A DNA stretch of 64,000 nucleotides, from contig NZ_CABPSJ010000007.1 of assembly GCF_902459745.1 (NCBI RefSeq), forward strand, positions 248,001-312,000, written 5' to 3'. Position 1 is the stretch's first letter; each line of letters opens with the position of its first letter. A program made the position numbers and the translations under genes. Under the pieces are notes generated by a model. It saw nothing but the letters and a program-made list of their open reading frames with translations. It made no database searches and was not told the origin of the DNA. Of the stretch, positions 39,483 to 49,828 are shown in pieces. The stretch comes from Pandoraea communis (lineage in GTDB: Bacteria; Pseudomonadota; Gammaproteobacteria; Burkholderiales; Burkholderiaceae).

Positions 39483-40301
39483 CTAGATATCGTCTCGCTT
39501 GTGCGCCGGAGGATCGTCCCAGTAGCCCGCGCGACCGTAATGGTGATGGATGCTGATCTCCTGGCGCCGATCGAGTCGGGCCTTGGCATCGTAGGGCGGC
39601 CCGCCTTTCACCGCTTCGCGCGTCAGCGCCAGCGACACGGTCGCGTCCAGCCAGTTCATATGTTCGATCACCTTTACGGGGATGGCCACCAGATGGCCCA
39701 TCCACCAGTTGCTGGTGTTGACGATGATGTAGCGCAGCGCCCATGTGTGCACGTCCACGAGCAAGCCTTCGACGTGCCCAATGTCCCCATTGCTGGCATG
39801 GATGTGATAGTTGGTCACCGCGTCCGCACTGCGCAGATGCGGATCGTGTCGCGGCCGGTTCACCATTTCGTCATTGGAATGCGTCGCTTCTCGTGCCGCG
39901 CGAAAGGCATCCTGCTCGGACCGGCTGCCGCTTGCGAGGCCGCCCGGGAATGCCCCTTCTCCCCATGCGTCCATGCCGCCCCAGTAGTCCGGATACCCGT
40001 AATACGCCAGATAGTCGGCTTCATGCCGACGGGAAACCGGCTTGTGCGTGTCGATGTCCGGGCTGTGCCTCACCTGATCTTTGGTGATCGTGACCGGAAT
40101 GATGTCGTCGAGCCAGTCGCTCTGACCAATCGAAATGGGCGAGATCAATACCTGCCGGTTCGCAAGCCACGTCCCGGTTTCCACGACGAGGTACCTGACA
40201 ACCCACGCCTTGTCGTCGAAGTACAGATCTTTCACCAGACCGACGTCACCGTCAGTCGCGCGGATGGTGCAGCCCTCCAGTTCGTCCAGGGTTCGTAACA
40301 T
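39483..40301 (-). CDS. Protein with two PRC-barrel domains
   Basis: The 272-residue protein has a first barrel at about 1-75 (GCTIRATDGDVGLVKDLYFDD; VLISPISI) and a second at about 160-230 (YHIHASNGDIGHVEGLLVDV; VAIPVKVI), joined by a Tyr/Gly/charged linker. This is the YsnF-less tandem PRC-barrel type common in Burkholderiales stress islands. It is probably a cytoplasmic scaffold or RNA/protein-binding adaptor; the function is unproven. CGGGAGGTTTGCC precedes the ATG. Confidence 0.9.
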   Translation of the reverse strand: MLRTLDELEGCTIRATDGDVGLVKDLYFDDKAWVVRYLVVETGTWLANRQVLISPISIGQSDWLDDIIPVTITKDQVRHSPDIDTHKPVSRRHEADYLAYYGYPDYWGGMDAWGEGAFPGGLASGSRSEQDAFRAAREATHSNDEMVNRPRHDPHLRSADAVTNYHIHASNGDIGHVEGLLVDVHTWALRYIIVNTSNWWMGHLVAIPVKVIEHMNWLDATVSLALTREAVKGGPPYDAKARLDRRQEISIHHHYGRAGYWDDPPAHKRDDI

Positions 40302-40514
40302 GGCAAACCTCCCGTGAATCGACTGTCAATGACGGCGCCCAGCCGCCGCACGTACGCAAACGCCGCGCGACGGGAGACGATCAGATGCCGAAGTCGCCCA
40401 CAGCCTACGTCAAAGTCTCTGAAGAGTCCGTTCGGTATCGAACCGACCCGTTCGGCAAAATCCGCGACGATCATCGAAGGCAATATGCCGCGCATGTGCT
40501 AAGAGGATTCGATC

Positions 40515-40847
40515 ATGAGAAAGGAACGGATACTGCTTCATGTCTACGGAGAACGTGAGGACGCAGTCTGGACATTGACATGTCTGGATCTGTCGTTTTC
40601 CTCAAGCGCCACGGATCTGATGAAAGCCAAAGAATATGTCAGAGCCAACGCCCACGAGTACCTGCAGGGAAAATTGGTCGGTGAAAATGACCAGTTCCCG
40701 GCTGTGCCGGTGAGCAGGCACGACGTTTCCCAGCGCAAGATGAAATACTGGCTCGCCCGAGTCTGGCAACACTTCGACCCACGCACGCGAGACCACATTT
40801 ACGACGAGGTCGTCGGTCTGGACGACAAACACCCCGTGTTCTCCTGA
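40515..40847 (+). CDS. Hypothetical protein, 110 residues
   Basis: No family is recognised. The first 55 residues (ILLHVYGEREDAVWTLTCLDLSFSSSATDLMKAKEYV...) have a beta-beta-alpha pattern reminiscent of HicB-like or DUF1902-type folds. The second half is charged and ends HIYDEVVGLDDKHPVFS. GAGGATTCGATC precedes the ATG. It lies 27 bp before the ndvB-like start and is likely cotranscribed with it. Confidence 0.7.
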   Translation: MRKERILLHVYGEREDAVWTLTCLDLSFSSSATDLMKAKEYVRANAHEYLQGKLVGENDQFPAVPVSRHDVSQRKMKYWLARVWQHFDPRTRDHIYDEVVGLDDKHPVFS

Positions 40848-40874
40848 TCGCCGTTCAACGCCGGAGACATCGGC

Positions 40875-43800
40875 ATGTGGAAACCGCCAGGAATGGATTA
40901 CTTTGTCGGCCCCCCCCGGGGGACGAGCGACTTCGGGCCTGCGCAAGCCCCGATTCGGGCTGAATTGTTCAGCCGCGACCGGCTGGAGCAGCATGCGCTC
41001 AGTCTGGCGCGTGCCCAGCAAATCGCCATTCATCCGCCCCGCACCCGAACGCTGACCTCACGCGCTGCCGACAACGAGCGCATATTGCGCAAATGCTATG
41101 ACGCAACGGCGCACGCCACGTTGCGGCGTCGCTCGATCACCCCGGCAGCGGAGTGGCTGCTGGACAACTTCCGCACCGTCTCCGACCAGTTCAGAGAAGT
41201 CCGGCACGGCCTGAACACGAAGTCTTTCCGATCATTGCCCCGGCTGCTCGATGGCCCATTGCGTGGCCTGCCACGCATCTATGGTGTGCTCTGGGCCTTC
41301 GTGGCTCACACCGACAGCCGTTTCGACCCTGCACTGCTCATGTGTTTTCTGCTCGCCTATCAGAAGGTCGAGCCGCTGACCATGGCAGAACTCTGGGCCA
41401 TGCCGCTCACACTGCGCGCCGTGATGATCGAGAATCTCCGGCGCCTCTGCGCACAAGTGACACGGGCTCAGGTGTACCGTCAGGCCGCCGATCGATATGC
41501 GGATGAACTGCTCGCGCACAAGACGTCTGCATCCCCCGCTGCCGGTGATGCACCGAAGGCAAACGCAGGCGTCGTCGAGCCGTTCGAGCCGGCCTTCACG
41601 GTCCAGTTGATCCAGCGCCTGCGCTATCAGGACAGGTCTCTGCAATGGCTGAGCGATCAACTGGCGCAGCAAGGGCAATCGGCTGACGATGTCGTACAGG
41701 CCGAACACGCCATTCAGGCAGCAGCCAACATGAGCGTGCGCAATGTCATCACCAGTTTGCGCGACATGCGGGCATTCGATTGGCAGCCGCTATTCGAGGA
41801 AGTCAGCCTGGTCGACGCGCATCTGCGCCAGAACGCCGGTTACGCGGAAATGGACTTTGCGACTCGCGACGGCTACCGGCACGAGATTGAGAAACTGGCG
41901 GCGAGATCCCGGTTGTCCGAGCTTGAGGTCACGCAGGCACTGAACCTCAGGGTGGCCGCTGCGGCGGCGGGCACGGGCGATGCGGCTGACGCCGAAGACA
42001 TGCCGCGCCGCACGGACGCAGGCTACTATCTTCTGTCGGCCGGCCGGCGCGCCTTCGAGCGCGAGATCGCCTATCGTGTGCCGATCACCCATCGCTGGCG
42101 GTTGCATGATGCCCACCATTGCGCAGCAGCCTACATCGTGGGCGTTTGTCTGCTGAGTGTTCTGATCCTGGTCGTTCCAGTCTGGCTCAGCGCCACGGCA
42201 GGGGTGAGCGTCGCCGGTCTGATGCTATTGGCCGTATGTGGTCTGTTCCCGGCATCGGAACTTGCCGTTCTGCTTATCGACCGAGCGTTGACCCGATTGA
42301 TTCCCCCGCGTCATTTGCCACGCCTTGAGCTGGCCGACGGTATCACGCCCGACCTCAGAACCTTCGTTGTCGTACCGATGATGCTGACGAACGAGGCGGA
42401 CATCGCCGCGCAGGTCGCTCAGTTGGAAGTGCACTATCTCGCGAACCCCAAGGGCGATGTCCGGTTTGCCCTGCTCTCCGATTGGCGGGATGCGGATGAA
42501 GAACACATCGAGAGCGATATGCCGCTGTTGGCAGCCGCCCACGCCCGCATAGCGGCGCTGAATTCCCGCTACGCCGATAGCACCGCCGACAGCACCGCCG
42601 ACAGCACCGCCAATACGCCCCGCTTCTTCCTGTTCCACCGCAGGCGGCTTTGGAATGAAACACAGCGCAAATGGCTGGCATGGGAGCGCAAACGAGGCAA
42701 ACTCCATGAGTTCAACCGGCTGCTGCGAGGCGCCACGGACACCTCGTTCATGGACATTGATGCACGCGGGCCGTGGACACCTCCAGGCGTGCGATACGTC
42801 ATCACGCTCGACAGCGACACGCGTCTGCCTATCGACGCCGTGCGGCAGCTCGTCGGCACCGCGGCGCACCCACTGAACCGTCCGTACATCGATCCGGGCG
42901 CCCGGCGTGTGGTTGCCGGTTACGGCATCCTTCAACCGCGCATTACACCGACACTGCCAGCGATGAGCGAAGGAACCATTTATTCGCGTCTGTTTTCGGG
43001 CCGCTACGGCATCGATCCCTATGCCGGCGCCGTGTCCGACGTGTATCAGGATTTTCTTGGCGAGGGCAGCTACGTCGGCAAAGGCCTGTACGACGTCGAC
43101 GCTTTCGAAGCCTCACTTGCGGGGCGAATTCCGGAGAACACGATTCTCAGTCACGACCTCTTCGAAGGAAATTTCGCCCGTTGCGGATTGGTCACCGATA
43201 TCGAATTGTTCGAGGACTTTCCGTCGAATGCGCAGGTAGCCGCCACCCGGCTGCACCGATGGATCCGGGGCGACTGGCAGCTTTTGCCGTGGATCGTCGG
43301 CAAGCGCGGCGGAGCGATTCCAGCCGCGGCTCGATGGAAGATGCTCGACAATTTGCGCCGCTCCCTTACCGCGCCAGCGGCGCTGGCCACGCTGGTGTGC
43401 GCGTGGGCAGTCGCGCAGGCGCCTGTCGGGATATGGTCGGTACTGGTATTGCTTGCGATTTCCGCCCCGGCGATATTCATGATTGCGGCGGGCCTGATCC
43501 CATCACAGACCGGTATTTCGATGCCGAGCCACTGGCGCGCGGTTGGCCGCGACATTTGCAGTGGCGTCGAGCGTACCTTTATCGTGGCATCGATGTTGGC
43601 CAACCACGCGTGGCTGGCCGCCGACGCCATCGCACGCACGCTGTTTCGGCTGACCGTCTCTCGACGCCGGCTGCTCGAGTGGGTGACGGCCGCGCAGGTC
43701 AAACTGCACACCGGACGCTCGGTAGGCAACTTTCTATGGTCGCTTCGCGGTGCCATCACGCTCACGGCACTGTGCGCGGCCATCGTTGCATGGCTCAGGC

Positions 43801-46800
43801 CAGCCAGCCTCCCGTGGGCAGCGCCCTTTCTGGTCCTGTGGGGTCTTTCTCCGTTCGTCGCCCAATGGATCAGCCGCCGCCCGGACCCTGCGCGCCCGTC
43901 CCTCGTCGCCGCGGAGGATAACCGCGCTTTGCGAATGGCCGGCCGGCGTATCTGGCGCTTTTTCACCACCTTTGTCGACGACGACAATCATCAGCTTCCA
44001 CCCGACAACTTCCAGGAAGACCCTAGCCCCGTGGTGGCGCACCGAAGCTCGCCCACCAACTTTGGCCTCTACCTGCTGTCGGTACTGTCTGCGCGCGATT
44101 TCGGCTGGATTGGCGTGACGGAGACGCTCGAACGCCTGGAGCAAACCCTTGGCACGATGTCGACGCTTGCGCGCTACCAGGGGCATTTCTTCAACTGGTA
44201 CGACACCCACGACCTCAGCGCACTGGCCCCGCAATATGTGTCGAGCGTCGACAGCGGCAATTTGGCCGGCCATCTGCTCGTGGTCGCGAGCGCGTGCGAA
44301 GACATTGCCATTGAACCGGTATTTTCCCGCGCGCAACTCGATGGAATTCTCGACACGGTCGCCCTCCTGCGCGACGCCATCGCCCACGAGAGTGACGACC
44401 GGCGAACGCTTACGGTGAACCGCACCCTCCTGTACGAAGAACTCGACGCGCTGGAACTCATGCTCCTCCAGCCCGCGCCGTCCAGACCGATCGACGTCAT
44501 CGCCGATGCATCCGAGGGCTGGCGCCGGCGCTGGAACGCGATAGACCAGCTCGTGACTACGCTACTCGATCTCGCACAGACATTCGTCAACGAACGCGGT
44601 GACGCTGCGCATAGCGAAGTTCTCTACTGGGTCGGCGCGATCCGTCGAGACGTCAAGAGCCACCTGCGAGATCTCGCGCCGGACGTGTCGCCTGACGGCG
44701 AATCGCCCTATTACTTCACATTGTCGCCTTTACCCGGCCCGGACATCGCGAAACGGTTCGAAGCCGTTGCGATATTGGCGCGCCGGCTGTTCGACGAGAT
44801 GGACTTCCTCTTCCTGTTCGCGACCGACCGGCGGCTGTTTTCGATTGGCTATCGAGTGGGGGACGCCGAACTGGACAACTCGTACTACGATCTACTCGCG
44901 TCCGAGGCGCGATTGACAAGCTTCATCGCCATCGCAAAGGGCGATGTGCCGGCAACGCACTGGTTCCGGCTCGGGCGCATCATGACGCCTTACGGCAAGG
45001 CCGCAGTGCTGATGTCATGGTCAGGCTCGATGTTCGAGTACCTAATGCCGTCGCTGGTGATGGACTATCCCCATAGAAGCCTGCTGGATTCAACGTGCGA
45101 GCTTGCTGTGGCGAGTCAGATCGCCTACGGTAAGGAGCGCAATGTGCCGTGGGGCGTCTCCGAGTCGGCCTGCAACATACGTGACCGCGCGCTGACTTAT
45201 CAATACTCCGATTTCGGGGTGCCCGAGTTGGCATTGAAGCGCGGGCTGGCGCGGTCTCTGGTGATCGCGCCCTACGCCACGGTGCTCGCCGCCATGTATG
45301 ACTTGCCGCACGCCGTGACCAACCTGAAGCGGCTCGATGGTGTTGGCGCTCGCGGTGCCTTCGGGTATTACGACGCCGTCGACTACACGCCTTCGCGCCT
45401 GCCGAAAAACTGTAATGCCGTCCCGGTTCGCACCTACATGGCCCATCATCAGGGCATGTCGCTGGTCGCGCTGACGAACGTGCTGTTCGGCGACGTTATG
45501 CGGCAACGCTTCCATCGCCAGGCTGTCGTACGAGCCGCCGACTTGCTCTTGCATGAGGCGAACCCGCGCGAAATCAGCGCGGTCGATCTTGCCCCCGACA
45601 TCGCGGACACGCCAATGGGTGTCGAGGCGACTGTGCCGGTCATGCGTCGATTCTATTCTGCCGGTCAGACGCCTCCCGCCACGCACTTATTATCGAACGG
45701 CGGGTATTCGGTGATGGTCACTGCCGCGGGGTCCGGATACAGCCTATGTGGCAACGCGGCCGTGACTCGCTGGCGCGAAGATATCACTTGCGACCCCTGG
45801 GGCAGCTATCTGTTTCTGCGGGACACCGCCGATGACGCCGTCTGGTCGGCGACCTTCCTGCCCGTGGGCACCGAACCCGACAGCTATGACGTGGCGTTCT
45901 CCGAAGATCGTGCAAGCATCGTCCGGCAAGAGGGCTCGCTTGTCACGACACTGGAAATCATGGTGTCGCCCGAAGACAACGCCGAGGTCCGTCGCCTGTC
46001 TATCACCAACGCCGGCGCGCTGACGCGTGAAATTGAAGTCACCTCCTACGCCGAAGTCGTGCTGGCGCCGATGGAGAGCGACGCGGCGCATCCTGCTTTC
46101 TCCAATCTGTTCGTCCAGACCGAGTACCTGCCGGAAGTGCAGGGTCTGCTCGCCATGCGCCGTCCTCGCGGGGGCACGGATACGCCCTTGTGGGCGGCGC
46201 ATGTGCTAGCGCGCTCGCCGCATGGCGGCAAACTGGGCTATGAGACGGATCGGGCACGTTTCATCACACGGGGGCGAACGATCCGCAACCCGTTGGCAGT
46301 CATGGACGGCCGTCCGCTGTCGAATACGGTAGGTCCGGTACTGGACCCGATCTTCAGCCTGCGCACGCGCATTACCATTGCCCCCGGTGCGACCGAGCAT
46401 CTGGTGTTTTCTACGATGGTGGCGCCAAGCCGTGAGTCATTGCTCGATCTCACTGACAAGTATCACGACCCGGCAAGCTTCCAACGCATTTCGACATTGG
46501 CGTGGACACAGGGCCAGGTCAATCTGCACTATCTGGGTATCACGGCCGACGACGCCCATCTCTTCCAGTTCATCGCCAACCGGGTGCTCTATGTGGACGC
46601 CGCGATGCGTGCGGCCGCCGAGGTGCTCAAACGCAACACGCTCAGTGCGCCGTCGCTATGGCGATTCGGCATTTCCGGAGATCTGCCCATCGTCCTGATC
46701 CGGGTGGACGATCAGGACGACCGCGACATTGTCAGACAGTTGCTGCGCGCCCACGAATACTGGCAAGGTAAAGGGGTTCCGGTCGACCTCGTGATTCTCA

Positions 46801-49532
46801 ATGAACGCAAGGTGTCGTATATCCAGGATCTGCAAATCTCACTTCAGACGATGGTCAGCGGCACACAGGTCACGTCCGGGCCTAACGACAGACGCGGCGG
46901 CATTTCCGTCATTCGCGCCGACGACCTCGAGGCAGCGGAAATGACATTGTTGCTCACTGCCGCCCGTGTCGTGCTTGCGGGGGCGAGACAAGGCAGCCTC
47001 GAAGAACAAGTCGTGCGCATGGGACGCAGCATTATCCACAAGCCATTGAATATCGCCCGACCGCGCGGAACGCGTGGCGATGACCTCGCCGACACGTCAT
47101 TGTCCGCTCCTGCGCTTGAGTATTTCAACGGGCTGGGCGGGTTTGCCGAGCAGGGGCGCGAGTACGTGACGGTACTCGGACCGGGCCAACGCACACCTGC
47201 GCCGTGGCTCAACGTCATCGCCAATCCGGAATTTGGTTTTCAGGTATCGGAGTCAGGGGGCGGCTATACCTGGTCGTCCAATAGCCAAGCGAATCAACTG
47301 ACGCCTTGGTCGAACGACCCGGTCGTCGATCCGTGCAGTGAAGCGTTCTTTCTGCGCGATGACGAAACGGGCCATCTGTGGAGCCCGACCGCATCGCCCA
47401 TCCGTTTGGAGAACACTCGCTATATTGCCTCTCACGGTTTTGGATACAGTCGTTTCGAACATGCCGTGTATGGCATCAAGACCGAACTCGTGCAATTCGT
47501 GAGTTGGCACGACCCTGTCAAGCTCTCCGTACTGACCATCGAAAACCGTACAAAGCGCCCGCGCAGACTTAGTGCTGCGGCATACGTCGAATGGGTGCTA
47601 GGCGCCAAACGTGCCCGCAATGCGCCGTTTGTCGTCTCCGAGATCGATGCCGTCACGGGTGCGATGTTTGCCACCAACGCATGGAACGCCGAATTCAGCG
47701 AGCGCATCGCCTTTTTGGACTGGCTTGGCGAACAGACCAGTTGGACCGGCGACCGCACGGAATTCATTGGACGCAACGGAGATCTCGCCCATCCTGCCGG
47801 GCTGCTATCCGATGCGGCCCTTAGCAAGGCGACGGGCGCGGGCCTGGACCCTTGCGGCGTGCTACTCACGCAGATCACATTGGCTCCCGGCGAACGCGTC
47901 GAACTTACCCTTCTTCTTGGACAGGCGAACGACCGCGATGCTGCGAGGACATACATTCAACGTTACCGTGCGACACCGTCCTCCACGGTCTTGGCCACGG
48001 TCAAATCGGAATGGCACACCATTCTCATGCAGCTTCACGTCGAGACACCGGATCGGGCGACCGATCTGATGCTCAACGGCTGGCTGCTCTATCAGGTGCT
48101 GTCTTGCCGCATGTGGGCGCGCGCCGCGTTCTATCAGGCTAGCGGCGGGTTCGGATTTCGCGATCAATTGCAGGATTGCATGGCGCTGTGCCATGCGCGC
48201 CCCGATCTTGCGCGGGCGCATCTGCTCAAGGCAGCCGCGAGGCAGTTTGTCGAGGGGGATGTGCAGCATTGGTGGCACCCGCCTTCAGGTCGCGGTGTCC
48301 GTACCCATATCTCCGACGACAGGCTCTGGCTACCGTACTCGGTCATCCATTACATCAGAGTGACGGGTGACACGAAGATCCTCGACGAACCGGTACCCTA
48401 TCTGGAGGGACGTGCCGTCTCAGACACCGAAGAAAATGCGTACTACGTGCCGACGGTCACAGCGCAGACCGGAACCCTGTTCGAACATTGCCAGCGTGCC
48501 ATCGATTGCAGTCTCGCGACGGGCACCCACGGCTTGCCGCTGATAGGCGGGGGTGACTGGAACGACGGCCTGAATCGCGTCGGGATGGAAGGTAAAGGCG
48601 AAAGCATCTGGCTAGGCTGGTTCCTGTATGCCACAGCGTTGCCCCTCGCCGATCTGGCGCAAGCGCGTGCAGAGGTCGACGCCGCAGCGCGATGGCGGGC
48701 ACACGCTGCCCGATTGCACGCTGCGCTGAATAATGGCGCCTGGGATGGGGCATGGTACGTGCGAGCCTACTTCGATGACGGAACGCCGCTCGGGAGTTCG
48801 GGCGATGCGGAGTGTCGTATCGATTCGATCGCGCAGAGCTGGAGTGTGATTTCGGGGGCGGGAGATGCCGACCGGCAGCGCCGAGCGATGGAATCCGTCG
48901 AGCACTATCTGGTGCGCCCAGGCGACGACCTCATCCTGCTGTTGACGCCGCCGTTCGACAAAATGGAACGAGATCCCGGGTACATCAAGGGATACCTGCC
49001 TGGCATTCGGGAAAACGGCGGGCAATACACCCACGCCGCGACCTGGTGCATGATCGCGTATGCGCAAATGGGCGACGGCAACCGCGCCGGCGACATACTC
49101 AAGATGCTCAATCCCATTCACCATGCAGACACGCGCGCCGGCGTGCATGCCTACAAGGTGGAGCCTTACGTCATGGCCGGGGATATTTACGCCTCCCCCA
49201 CGCACGTCCGCCGCGGCGGTTGGACCTGGTACACCGGCGCTGCGGGGTGGATGTATCGCGGCGCCGTGGAGTCCATTCTGGGGCTGGACAAGCGCGGGAA
49301 CGCGCTGCGCATCGCGCCTTGTATTCCGCAGGAGTGGCGCGGGTTTCGCTTGAGTTACCAATATGGCAAGTCCCGTTATCTCATCTCGGTGGTCAATCCG
49401 CATGGCCAGAGCCAAGGCCCCGCATCCGTTACCGTCGACGGGCATCTTTTGGAAGGTAACGATCACGACATCCCTTTGGTCGACGACGGGCGCATCCACC
49501 GGGTGCAGATCAGTCTTCTACCGCCAGCGTGA
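40875..49532 (+). CDS. ndvB: Cyclic beta-1,2-glucan synthase-like giant membrane protein (NdvB family)
   Basis: The 2,885-residue protein matches the size of NdvB/Cgs (about 2,800-2,870). Order: helical N-terminal region; TM segments near 415-470; a GT84 glycosyltransferase (TLDSDTRLPIDAV; GRIPENTILSHDLFEG; RLHRWIRGDWQLLPW); membrane segments about 830-1000; a glycoamylase-type domain (about 1150-1600, MAHHQGMSLVALTNVLFG); then two GH94-type modules. The catalytic GGDWNDGLNRVG region lies at about 2560. It makes cyclic glucans from UDP-glucose at the inner membrane for the periplasm. GGAGACATCGGC precedes the ATG. A short DSTA tandem repeat lies near residue 570. Confidence 0.93.
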   Translation: MWKPPGMDYFVGPPRGTSDFGPAQAPIRAELFSRDRLEQHALSLARAQQIAIHPPRTRTLTSRAADNERILRKCYDATAHATLRRRSITPAAEWLLDNFRTVSDQFREVRHGLNTKSFRSLPRLLDGPLRGLPRIYGVLWAFVAHTDSRFDPALLMCFLLAYQKVEPLTMAELWAMPLTLRAVMIENLRRLCAQVTRAQVYRQAADRYADELLAHKTSASPAAGDAPKANAGVVEPFEPAFTVQLIQRLRYQDRSLQWLSDQLAQQGQSADDVVQAEHAIQAAANMSVRNVITSLRDMRAFDWQPLFEEVSLVDAHLRQNAGYAEMDFATRDGYRHEIEKLAARSRLSELEVTQALNLRVAAAAAGTGDAADAEDMPRRTDAGYYLLSAGRRAFEREIAYRVPITHRWRLHDAHHCAAAYIVGVCLLSVLILVVPVWLSATAGVSVAGLMLLAVCGLFPASELAVLLIDRALTRLIPPRHLPRLELADGITPDLRTFVVVPMMLTNEADIAAQVAQLEVHYLANPKGDVRFALLSDWRDADEEHIESDMPLLAAAHARIAALNSRYADSTADSTADSTANTPRFFLFHRRRLWNETQRKWLAWERKRGKLHEFNRLLRGATDTSFMDIDARGPWTPPGVRYVITLDSDTRLPIDAVRQLVGTAAHPLNRPYIDPGARRVVAGYGILQPRITPTLPAMSEGTIYSRLFSGRYGIDPYAGAVSDVYQDFLGEGSYVGKGLYDVDAFEASLAGRIPENTILSHDLFEGNFARCGLVTDIELFEDFPSNAQVAATRLHRWIRGDWQLLPWIVGKRGGAIPAAARWKMLDNLRRSLTAPAALATLVCAWAVAQAPVGIWSVLVLLAISAPAIFMIAAGLIPSQTGISMPSHWRAVGRDICSGVERTFIVASMLANHAWLAADAIARTLFRLTVSRRRLLEWVTAAQVKLHTGRSVGNFLWSLRGAITLTALCAAIVAWLRPASLPWAAPFLVLWGLSPFVAQWISRRPDPARPSLVAAEDNRALRMAGRRIWRFFTTFVDDDNHQLPPDNFQEDPSPVVAHRSSPTNFGLYLLSVLSARDFGWIGVTETLERLEQTLGTMSTLARYQGHFFNWYDTHDLSALAPQYVSSVDSGNLAGHLLVVASACEDIAIEPVFSRAQLDGILDTVALLRDAIAHESDDRRTLTVNRTLLYEELDALELMLLQPAPSRPIDVIADASEGWRRRWNAIDQLVTTLLDLAQTFVNERGDAAHSEVLYWVGAIRRDVKSHLRDLAPDVSPDGESPYYFTLSPLPGPDIAKRFEAVAILARRLFDEMDFLFLFATDRRLFSIGYRVGDAELDNSYYDLLASEARLTSFIAIAKGDVPATHWFRLGRIMTPYGKAAVLMSWSGSMFEYLMPSLVMDYPHRSLLDSTCELAVASQIAYGKERNVPWGVSESACNIRDRALTYQYSDFGVPELALKRGLARSLVIAPYATVLAAMYDLPHAVTNLKRLDGVGARGAFGYYDAVDYTPSRLPKNCNAVPVRTYMAHHQGMSLVALTNVLFGDVMRQRFHRQAVVRAADLLLHEANPREISAVDLAPDIADTPMGVEATVPVMRRFYSAGQTPPATHLLSNGGYSVMVTAAGSGYSLCGNAAVTRWREDITCDPWGSYLFLRDTADDAVWSATFLPVGTEPDSYDVAFSEDRASIVRQEGSLVTTLEIMVSPEDNAEVRRLSITNAGALTREIEVTSYAEVVLAPMESDAAHPAFSNLFVQTEYLPEVQGLLAMRRPRGGTDTPLWAAHVLARSPHGGKLGYETDRARFITRGRTIRNPLAVMDGRPLSNTVGPVLDPIFSLRTRITIAPGATEHLVFSTMVAPSRESLLDLTDKYHDPASFQRISTLAWTQGQVNLHYLGITADDAHLFQFIANRVLYVDAAMRAAAEVLKRNTLSAPSLWRFGISGDLPIVLIRVDDQDDRDIVRQLLRAHEYWQGKGVPVDLVILNERKVSYIQDLQISLQTMVSGTQVTSGPNDRRGGISVIRADDLEAAEMTLLLTAARVVLAGARQGSLEEQVVRMGRSIIHKPLNIARPRGTRGDDLADTSLSAPALEYFNGLGGFAEQGREYVTVLGPGQRTPAPWLNVIANPEFGFQVSESGGGYTWSSNSQANQLTPWSNDPVVDPCSEAFFLRDDETGHLWSPTASPIRLENTRYIASHGFGYSRFEHAVYGIKTELVQFVSWHDPVKLSVLTIENRTKRPRRLSAAAYVEWVLGAKRARNAPFVVSEIDAVTGAMFATNAWNAEFSERIAFLDWLGEQTSWTGDRTEFIGRNGDLAHPAGLLSDAALSKATGAGLDPCGVLLTQITLAPGERVELTLLLGQANDRDAARTYIQRYRATPSSTVLATVKSEWHTILMQLHVETPDRATDLMLNGWLLYQVLSCRMWARAAFYQASGGFGFRDQLQDCMALCHARPDLARAHLLKAAARQFVEGDVQHWWHPPSGRGVRTHISDDRLWLPYSVIHYIRVTGDTKILDEPVPYLEGRAVSDTEENAYYVPTVTAQTGTLFEHCQRAIDCSLATGTHGLPLIGGGDWNDGLNRVGMEGKGESIWLGWFLYATALPLADLAQARAEVDAAARWRAHAARLHAALNNGAWDGAWYVRAYFDDGTPLGSSGDAECRIDSIAQSWSVISGAGDADRQRRAMESVEHYLVRPGDDLILLLTPPFDKMERDPGYIKGYLPGIRENGGQYTHAATWCMIAYAQMGDGNRAGDILKMLNPIHHADTRAGVHAYKVEPYVMAGDIYASPTHVRRGGWTWYTGAAGWMYRGAVESILGLDKRGNALRIAPCIPQEWRGFRLSYQYGKSRYLISVVNPHGQSQGPASVTVDGHLLEGNDHDIPLVDDGRIHRVQISLLPPA
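42576..42611 (+). repeat. Three 12-bp tandem repeats inside the ndvB-like gene
   Basis: GAYAGCACCGCC occurs three times in frame, giving DSTADSTADSTA in a cytoplasmic segment before the glycosyltransferase. The last two copies are identical. The unit length keeps the frame. Confidence 0.85.
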
Positions 49533-49828
49533 GCCCCCTCGCCAGCGCTGAGTCGGACGATAATTCCGGTCGGATTATTTTAAAAATCAATTCCATAAAT
49601 TAAAACGAAATTTAAATATAAAAACAAAAACAAACTGCTTGTTGGTTTCTCAATACAAGCGTATAAAATATTTAATGGCCATCAAGTCTGACGTTTTTCG
49701 ATAGCGCGTCGATCTCCCGATCCATGCGAGACACTTCCGATCTCTGACCTTCTTGGTTGTCCATTTATCAACGCCTCCATACCTCGTAATTCGCGATGGT
49801 AAAGCGTTGGACATTCAAGAGGTGATTT
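49533..49828. other. AT-rich spacer with the cold-shock gene promoter
   Basis: After the ndvB stop comes a strikingly AT-rich block (49571-49680) with A and T runs, unlike the GC-rich surroundings. It contains the predicted csp promoter; the rest should be its untranslated leader. A 30-codon minus-strand frame at 49672-49764 is not supported. Confidence 0.7.
49639..49667 (+). promoter_or_regulatory. Predicted sigma-70 promoter of the cold-shock gene
   Basis: TTGTTG (49639-49644) and TATAAA (49662-49667) are separated by 17 bp. Transcription would start near 49675, giving a leader of about 154 nt before the ATG at 49829. Long leaders are typical of cspA-type mRNAs. Confidence 0.65.

Noticed and set aside
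49672-49764. 30-codon minus-strand frame in the cold-shock leader
   Set aside because: No ribosome-binding site, and it lies in the predicted csp promoter and leader.
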